Origin: JBOIBN01 sp050739575
GTDB taxonomy: Bacteria; Pseudomonadota; Gammaproteobacteria; JAKDMP01
DNA length: 5,144 nt
Direction: 5' to 3'
Assembly (NCBI GenBank): GCA_050739575.1
Contig: JBOIBN010000116.1
Span: 1 to 5,144 of the forward strand
Of this stretch, positions 1 through 3,918 are shown in pieces. The notes under the pieces are model-generated. The model was given only the letters and a program-made list of their open reading frames with translations. It did not search any database and was not told where the DNA came from. Positions within the stretch are counted from its first letter, which is position 1. Every line of letters starts with the position of its first letter. Both the position numbers and the translations under genes were made by a program.

Positions 1-1
1 C

Positions 2-517
2 GGGCTGTACTTCTGGGGTGCCACGCTGATCGGGACCACCCCCAACGCGACGCCGGACATGAACCAAACGTTCAACGCGCCGACCTATACGCTGAAGCGG
101 CTCGATGGTGGCACGGTGCCTGCGTCCGCGCTGCGTGGCAAGACGGTGGTGCTTGCCTTCTGGGCCACCTGGTGCGAGCCGTGCCGCGAGGAGTTGCCGC
201 AGTTGGCGAATCTCTACAACAAACATTGGCGCAGCAATCCGCGTATTAAGTTTTACGCGGTGGACGTCGGCCTCGGCGGTGACACCCCGGCGAAGGCAAA
301 AGCGTTTCTCGAAAAGCTCGGCATAAACTTGCCCGCCGCCTTCGACAAGGGTGGCGATTTGTCGCGCAAACTGCGCACCGGCGGCGTGCTACCGGTACGC
401 GTCGTGATTGCGCCCGACGGCGTGGTGCGTTTCCGCAAGGCGGGTTATGCCACGTCCGATGCCGGATTTTCCACTCTGCAAAAAGCCGTTGCCGCCGCCA
501 CCCGCTCGCATCAGTAA
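2..517 (+). CDS. TlpA-family thioredoxin-like thiol-disulfide protein, 5' end cut by the window
   Basis: The product is a periplasmic thioredoxin-fold protein of the TlpA/ResA type, a family that reduces or exchanges disulfides on exported proteins, often in cytochrome or copper-protein maturation. Numbered from the ATG at 59, the active site WCEPC has Cys39 and Cys42, preceded by a typical FWATW strand; the cis-proline is Pro112 in GGVLPVRVV, followed by the usual APDG turn. The frame is open from base 2 through that ATG, giving upstream residues that begin GLYFWGATLIGTT and look like the end of a membrane anchor or signal segment. The ATG at 59 is therefore probably internal and the real start lies left of the window. 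The stop is TAA at 515-517. The client protein cannot be told. It is separated from the next gene by about 340 nt, so it is probably not in the same operon. The family call is firm; the specific role is inference. Confidence 0.9.
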   Translation, partial: GLYFWGATLIGTTPNATPDMNQTFNAPTYTLKRLDGGTVPASALRGKTVVLAFWATWCEPCREELPQLANLYNKHWRSNPRIKFYAVDVGLGGDTPAKAKAFLEKLGINLPAAFDKGGDLSRKLRTGGVLPVRVVIAPDGVVRFRKAGYATSDAGFSTLQKAVAAATRSHQ

Positions 518-804
518 AACATGATATGCAGGCATAGGGCCACGATCAATGCGCTGGGATAGACACCCGGGGGATGGCGTATTCACGTCTGGTTGCAATG
601 CGATGCTACCATCGAATAACGGCAGCTATAGCCGTGCTGATCGGATCGTGCTAGACGCGATTCGTTTCATTGCCTGACTGCATTGCGGAATATTGGCCGT
701 TGTGGATCGCTACGCTTGTCGGTTTTGCGCATACCGCCCAACGCCGGCAACCGATTTTGCTTACAGCATCGAAAATTGCCTATGTACTGCGGTCTGTTTC
801 TGTT

Positions 805-835
805 TTGAGGGCATGATACTATACCGGGGTATATT
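805..835 (+). promoter_or_regulatory. Candidate promoter for the repressor-ATPase operon
   Basis: A TTGAGG at 805-810 resembles a -35 box and TATATT at 830-835 resembles a -10 box. The spacer is 19 bp, longer than the sigma-70 ideal of 17. The -10 candidate overlaps the right arm of the palindrome at 820-833, so a bound repressor would occlude it. A second -10-like reading, GATACT at 815-820, has no good -35 partner. The boxes are weak matches; position relative to the operator is the main support. Confidence 0.35.
820..833 (+). promoter_or_regulatory. Probable operator of the FrmR/RcnR-family repressor
   Basis: The sequence TATACC-GG-GGTATA is a perfect inverted repeat with 6-bp arms around a GG centre, ending 24 nt before the repressor ATG. 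FrmR, RcnR and CsoR operators are characteristically a G/C tract flanked by AT-rich inverted arms such as ATAC/GTAT, and this site fits that plan. Left of it the sequence ATAC (816-819) makes a partial second ATAC half. It probably mediates autoregulation of the repressor and the ATPase. The palindrome is seen directly; the identity of the bound protein is inference from position and family. Confidence 0.65.
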
Positions 836-857
836 TTAAACCGTATTGATTTTACTG

Positions 858-1118
858 ATGACGCACACCATTCGGGGAAAAACCAAACTTCTTAATCGGG
901 TTCGCCGGCTGCGTGGTCAGGTCGAAGCGATCGAGCGCGCACTTGAGGCCGAGGCTGGTTGCGAACGGGTGCTGCAATTGATCGCCGCGAGCCGCGGCGC
1001 GATGAATGGCCTGATGGCGGAAGTGGTGGAAGACCATATACGAACGCACCTGATGGATTCGGCGCGTGCCGAGGGCGCGGCCGAGTTGATCGATGTCGTC
1101 CACTCTTATTTCAAATAG
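858..1118 (+). CDS. FrmR/RcnR/CsoR-family metal-sensing transcriptional repressor
   Basis: An 86-residue, all-helical DUF156 repressor, the usual length for the family. Such proteins are tetramers that release DNA when they bind Cu(I), Ni/Co or formaldehyde. The core (RVRRLRGQ, GCERVLQLIAA, GAMNGLMAEVVEDHI) is close to FrmR as I remember it, but the N-terminus MTHTIRGK and the ligand positions match RcnR: His3, Cys35, His60 and His64, the set that binds Ni(II)/Co(II) in Escherichia coli RcnR. FrmR proteins carry Pro2 and usually Glu64 instead. I chose the ATG at 858 because it gives exactly this numbering; an in-frame TTG at 846 would add four residues. No strong Shine-Dalgarno precedes the ATG. 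The gene is followed after 10 nt by a P-type ATPase, so it most likely represses its own operon through the palindrome at 820-833. Family is sure; the inducing metal (Ni, Co or Zn) is inferred. Confidence 0.93.
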   Translation: MTHTIRGKTKLLNRVRRLRGQVEAIERALEAEAGCERVLQLIAASRGAMNGLMAEVVEDHIRTHLMDSARAEGAAELIDVVHSYFK

Positions 1119-1120
1119 GA
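1117..1120 (+). promoter_or_regulatory. Ribosome-binding site that fixes the ATPase start
   Basis: AGGA overlaps the TAG stop of the repressor gene and lies 8 nt before the ATG at 1129. This supports that ATG over the in-frame ATG at 1093, which would lie inside the repressor coding sequence. The overlap suggests translational coupling of repressor and ATPase. Confidence 0.6.
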
Positions 1121-1128
1121 ACCCGATC

Positions 1129-3078
1129 ATGAACACGCAGTCCTCTAGCGACGATACCGCTCCCGCAACGCACCGCGACGAACATCGCCCTGACCACGAC
1201 CATGAGCACAATCACGCCTTCGACTGGATCGAAGCAGCGCGCATTCTCGTCGTCGCCATCGCGGCGGCTGTCGTCTGGTTCTGGCCCTGGGAACCTGTGG
1301 CGCGCGTCAGCGTGATCGGGCTGATTGGGTTGCTCGTGGGCGGCTGGCCGATCTTCCGTGAAGCGATGGAAAATGTTCTCGCGCGGCGCATGACCATGGA
1401 GCTTTCCATGACCATCGCGATTGCCGCCGCCGCCGGCATCGGCCAATACTTCACCGCACTCGTTATTACGCTCTTCGTGCTCGTTGCCGAAGTGCTGGAA
1501 GGATTGACGGTGTCGCGCGGGCGTCGCGCAATCCGCGATGTGCTGGATTTGTTGCCGGCGGTGATCCAGGTACGCGAGGGCGAGCAGGTAAAAGACCGCC
1601 CGGCGTCGGCGGTCGGTGTCGGCGACCTGGTCGTGGCGCGCCCGGGAGCGCGGATTCCAGTAGACGGCACGGTCGTCTCCGGGCATTCATTCGTGGATCA
1701 AGCCTCGATCACCGGTGAATCCATGCCGGTCGAGAAGATCGTCGGCGCGGCGGTCTATGCGGGCACGTTCAATCAATCGGGGGCATTGGAAATCCGCGCC
1801 GATCGCCTGGGAGGGGACACTAGCTACGGGCAGATCATCGAGGCGGTCGAGCGCGCCGAGCATTCGCGTGCGCCGGTGCAACGGCTGGCCGATCGGCTGG
1901 CGGGCTATCTGGTGTATTTCGCGTTGGCGGCGGCCATTATCACGTTTCTCCTTACCCGTAATCCCGTTGCAACCATTGCGGTGATCATTGTCGCCGGCGC
2001 TTGCGGCATCGCAGCCGGCACGCCGCTTGCGATACTCGGCGCGATCGGTCGCTGCGCACGTGCCGGCGCAGTCGTCAAGGGCGGGGCTCATCTGGAAACC
2101 CTGTCCGCGGTCGATACCGTGGTGTTCGACAAGACCGGCACCTTGACTTACGGGCGCCCGCAAGTGCAAGCTGTGTTGCCGGCGCAGGGCGTCACCGAAA
2201 ACGAATTGATCGAGGCGGCGGCGATCGCCGAGCGGCGATCAGAACATGCATTGGGCGCGGCGATCGTGGCGCGCGCCGACGCGATCGGCGTCGCTGCGCG
2301 AATGCCCGATCGGTTCGACTATACGCCCGGCCGCGGCATCGTCGCCATGAGTGATGGCGAACGGATCGCGGTCGGTAACCGGGCGCTGCTTTCCGCGCAG
2401 GGAATTGAAGTGCCGCGCTCGTCGAATGCAGCGACAGACGCGGCCACCGAAGTGCTGGTCTCAGCCGACGACAGGTTTCTCGGTCGCATTTTCATCGCGG
2501 ATACGGTCCGCCGCGAAGCCGGACAAGCGGTCACCGAACTCGGTGCGCTCGGCATCCGAACGGTGTTATTGACCGGCGATGCGCCTGCCGTGGCGGCGGC
2601 TGTGGCGCGCGAACTCGGCGTCGCCGAAGTTCATGCCGAGTTGTTGCCGGAGGCCAAGCTCACGCACATCCAGGCGCTGGTGGATGCCGGGCTTCGCGTG
2701 GCGATGGTCGGCGACGGCATTAATGATGCCCCGGCGTTGGCGCGCGCCAGCGTCGGTGTGGCGATGGGTTCGGGCACCGACGTGGCCCGCGAAAGCGCGG
2801 ACATCGTTTTGCTCGGTAACGACCTCGCGCGTTTCGTCGAGACCTTGCGCATCGCACGCCGCACACGCTCGATCATCTTCCAGAATTTCATCGGCACCCT
2901 GGCGGTGGACAGCGTCGGCATTGTGCTTGCCGGTTTCGGCTTTATCGATCCGCTGCTCGCAGCATTCATCCACGTCAGCTCGGAATTGGTCTTCATCCTG
3001 AACTCGACGCGAATGTTGCCTTCCCTACGTTACACGAAGGCTGTCACCAAAAATTACCTGCAACGAGAGGCGGCATGA
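1129..3078 (+). CDS. P1B-type heavy-metal-translocating ATPase, non-canonical metal-site motif
   Basis: A 649-residue inner-membrane ATPase that would export a metal cation from the cytoplasm. Visible parts in order: a His-rich tail at 15-29 with six His and no HMA/CxxC domain; four hydrophobic segments near 37-52, 58-75, 91-105 and 108-127; the actuator TGES at 195-198; two membrane segments near 257-276 and 279-304; phosphorylation site DKTGTLT with Asp334; SEHAL at 371-375, where most P1B pumps have SEHPL; TGD at 482-484; GDGINDAP at 528-535; and two last membrane segments near 578-600 and 606-628, the latter with HVSSE and NS at 625-626. In membrane segment 6 the position of the usual CPC/SPC motif reads GAC (Cys292), followed by GIAAGTPLA. 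I recall related pumps sharing this GACGIAAGTP pattern, so it is probably a subfamily trait. Catalytic residues are intact, so the pump should be active. Substrate is unresolved; the RcnR-like neighbour and His-rich tail favour Ni, Co or Zn over Cu. Confidence 0.92.
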   Translation: MNTQSSSDDTAPATHRDEHRPDHDHEHNHAFDWIEAARILVVAIAAAVVWFWPWEPVARVSVIGLIGLLVGGWPIFREAMENVLARRMTMELSMTIAIAAAAGIGQYFTALVITLFVLVAEVLEGLTVSRGRRAIRDVLDLLPAVIQVREGEQVKDRPASAVGVGDLVVARPGARIPVDGTVVSGHSFVDQASITGESMPVEKIVGAAVYAGTFNQSGALEIRADRLGGDTSYGQIIEAVERAEHSRAPVQRLADRLAGYLVYFALAAAIITFLLTRNPVATIAVIIVAGACGIAAGTPLAILGAIGRCARAGAVVKGGAHLETLSAVDTVVFDKTGTLTYGRPQVQAVLPAQGVTENELIEAAAIAERRSEHALGAAIVARADAIGVAARMPDRFDYTPGRGIVAMSDGERIAVGNRALLSAQGIEVPRSSNAATDAATEVLVSADDRFLGRIFIADTVRREAGQAVTELGALGIRTVLLTGDAPAVAAAVARELGVAEVHAELLPEAKLTHIQALVDAGLRVAMVGDGINDAPALARASVGVAMGSGTDVARESADIVLLGNDLARFVETLRIARRTRSIIFQNFIGTLAVDSVGIVLAGFGFIDPLLAAFIHVSSELVFILNSTRMLPSLRYTKAVTKNYLQREAA

Positions 3079-3098
3079 TGGTTGCGCATCAACCATCA
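3076..3098. terminator. Hairpin at the end of the ATPase gene, possible terminator
   Basis: TGATGGTTG at 3076-3084 and CAACCATCA at 3090-3098 form a perfect 9-bp inverted repeat with a 5-nt loop. It includes the ATPase stop codon. There is no T-run on either side, so it is not a classical intrinsic terminator. The site lies between two convergent operons and could act from either side or protect the mRNA 3' end. Confidence 0.35.
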
Positions 3099-3182
3099 CC
3101 ATAACCGAAACTGACCCACTGGTTCTTGAACGGGATGCCGGTATTTCGAAGAGGATGTGACCGAATTCTCGGTTGCGGGCGC
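3099..3182. other. Short convergent intergenic region
   Basis: The region between the two convergent genes holds only a weak 5-bp inverted repeat, ACCGA/TCGGT at 3160-3173. No T-rich terminator for the leftward cupredoxin gene is seen. Confidence 0.5.
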
Positions 3183-3749
3183 TCAGTGCGCGCTTGTTAC
3201 CGTGAGGGTGCCATACATGCCGGCGGCGTAATGGCCGGGCTCGTGGCAGGCGTACTGGTAGGTGCCGGGCTTTGTGAAGGTCCAGATCAGCGTTTGGGTC
3301 TTGCCCGGCGGAAGCGTAACTTCGTTCGGGTCCGAATGCATCATATTCATTTTCCCGGAGTGCATCTCCTGCATTTTCCCCGAATGCATCATGCCCATCT
3401 TGCTCGAGTGCATCATCTCCTGCATTTCCTTTTCGTGTTCGCGCTGTTCGGACTTCGGGCCGAGCACGAGCTCGTGCTTGAGCTTGCCCACGTTGGTGAT
3501 CACGAACTTGACGGTCTCGCCGGCCTTGACGGTCAGCTTCGCGGGCACGAAGCGCATGCTGTCCTCGGCCTTGATGTGGATCGTGCGATCCACGGCGCTT
3601 GCCTTGCCAGGATGGCCCCAGGCGCTCGTCTCCGAGTGTATCGAGCCCTTGGCCTGCGGTTCGCCCATTCCTTGAGCGTTTGCCGCCGTCCACGCGGCCG
3701 GTGCCAGAATCAGAACGGCTGCCGCAAAAGTCGAAATAACGGTTTTCAT
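3183..3749 (-). CDS. Secreted cupredoxin with a Met/His-rich repeat insert (periplasmic copper-binding protein)
   Basis: A 188-residue periplasmic copper protein. Residues 1-25 are a Sec signal peptide (Lys2, hydrophobic 7-20, likely cut after ANA at 25). Residues from about 55 to 186 form a cupredoxin domain with the full type-1 copper set: His92 in KHELVLG, then Cys168, His173 and Met178 in CHEPGHYAAGM. The spacing C-x4-H-x4-M and the HELVLG strand match the 'cupredoxin family' of bacterial copper-binding proteins (COG4454-like). Between His92 and Cys168 lies a Met/His-rich insert at 109-138 with 11 Met and 4 His; the His are spaced exactly eight residues apart. It could bind several Cu(I) ions in addition to the type-1 site. 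The role, periplasmic copper storage or Cu(I) oxidation, resembles what is described for CopI of Rubrivivax, but this is inference. AGGAGA lies 7 nt before the ATG. It follows the copA-copB gene on the same strand after 169 nt, so it belongs to a copper unit. Confidence 0.9.
   Translation of the reverse strand: MKTVISTFAAAVLILAPAAWTAANAQGMGEPQAKGSIHSETSAWGHPGKASAVDRTIHIKAEDSMRFVPAKLTVKAGETVKFVITNVGKLKHELVLGPKSEQREHEKEMQEMMHSSKMGMMHSGKMQEMHSGKMNMMHSDPNEVTLPPGKTQTLIWTFTKPGTYQYACHEPGHYAAGMYGTLTVTSAH
3334..3429 (-). repeat. 24-bp tandem repeat, about four units, encoding Met/His octapeptides
   Basis: Four contiguous 24-nt units start at 3334, 3358, 3382 and 3406 on the + strand, each opening GA(A/G)TGCATC. 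They lie inside the cupredoxin gene and encode the octapeptide pattern x-K-M-x-(M/E)-M-H-S on the - strand; the unit at 3406-3429 is the most diverged in protein. The unit length is a multiple of three, so gain or loss keeps the frame. Confidence 0.85.
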
Positions 3750-3753
3750 ACGT

Positions 3754-3789
3754 CTATCTCCTGTGTTTCATGGTGGCGTGCTGTGTCAT
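3754..3789 (-). CDS. Possible 11-codon leader ORF before the cupredoxin gene
   Basis: On the - strand an ATG at 3789 opens MTQHATMKHRR and stops with TAG at 3754-3756, four nt before the cupredoxin ATG. AAGG stands 7 nt before the start, a plausible but modest ribosome-binding site. The last codons contain the Shine-Dalgarno of the cupredoxin gene, so translation here could couple to or mask it. The peptide carries two Met and two His in eleven residues. An ORF of this size can easily arise by chance, so this is only a candidate. Confidence 0.2.
   Translation of the reverse strand: MTQHATMKHRR
3757..3762 (-). promoter_or_regulatory. Shine-Dalgarno of the cupredoxin gene
   Basis: On the - strand AGGAGA stands 7 nt upstream of the ATG at 3749. 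It supports that start and also forms codons 10 and 11 of the possible leader ORF at 3754-3789. Confidence 0.7.
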
Positions 3790-3853
3790 TTGAGAGCCTT
3801 CGATCGGGTATTGGTTCCGATGGGGGTCGATCGCTTTCTTTCGTCGTTGGCCG
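3790..3853. other. Intergenic stretch between the copAB hairpin and the cupredoxin leader
   Basis: Holds two copies of the self-complementary hexamer CGATCG at 3801-3806 and 3828-3833, and a GGGGG tract at 3822-3826 on the + strand. I see no convincing promoter for the cupredoxin on the - strand, so it is probably transcribed from upstream together with copA-copB. Confidence 0.4.
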
Positions 3854-3881
3854 TCCCGGCCTGCAACAGCGCAGGCCGGGA
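3854..3881 (-). terminator. Strong GC-rich hairpin between copA-copB and the cupredoxin gene
   Basis: TCCCGGCCTGC at 3854-3864 and GCAGGCCGGGA at 3871-3881 form a perfect 11-bp stem with a 6-nt loop, beginning 37 nt after the copA-copB stop as read leftward. On the - strand it is not followed by a T-run; on the + strand TTTT occurs at 3887-3890. It may be a partial terminator, an mRNA-stabilising 3' element or a processing site that sets different expression of the two copper genes. Confidence 0.5.
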
Positions 3882-3918
3882 GCGGATTTTCTCGATCCAC
3901 CGCCTGTCGCCAGCCGGG

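Larger units (their letters stand above)
518..857. other. Non-coding interval between the thioredoxin gene and the repressor gene
   Basis: About 340 bases with no convincing gene on either strand; only very short ORFs occur and none has a good ribosome-binding site. Composition is visibly more AT-rich than the flanking genes, especially towards 770-857. Two small inverted repeats lie downstream of the thioredoxin gene: CGATG/CATCG at 601-614 and ACGGC/GCCGT at 619-635. Neither is followed by a T-run, so I do not call a terminator. The only strong signal is the palindrome at 820-833, listed separately. No tRNA, insertion-sequence end or array was seen. Confidence 0.7.

Noticed and set aside
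59..61. ATG at 59 as the true start of the thioredoxin-like gene
   Set aside because: The frame is open to the left edge and encodes a plausible anchor or signal segment; without it the protein would lack an export signal. I treat the gene as truncated by the window.
601..635. Two small inverted repeats as terminator of the thioredoxin gene
   Set aside because: Stems of 5 bp, about 85 nt after the stop, with no T-run; too weak to call.
846..857. TTG at 846 as start of the repressor
   Set aside because: It would add MILL before MTHTIRGK; the ATG at 858 gives family numbering with His3, Cys35, His60 and His64 in register.
1093..1128. ATG at 1093 as start of the ATPase
   Set aside because: It lies within the repressor gene; the ATG at 1129 has an AGGA at proper spacing.
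1111..1686. 191-codon - strand ORF with charged, His-rich product opposite the ATPase
   Set aside because: Antisense shadow of a clearly conserved gene; low-complexity composition mirrors the GC-rich codons.
3025..3693. 222-codon - strand ORF overlapping the cupredoxin and the ATPase 3' end
   Set aside because: Other frame of the cupredoxin gene; product is Arg/Gly-rich without motifs.
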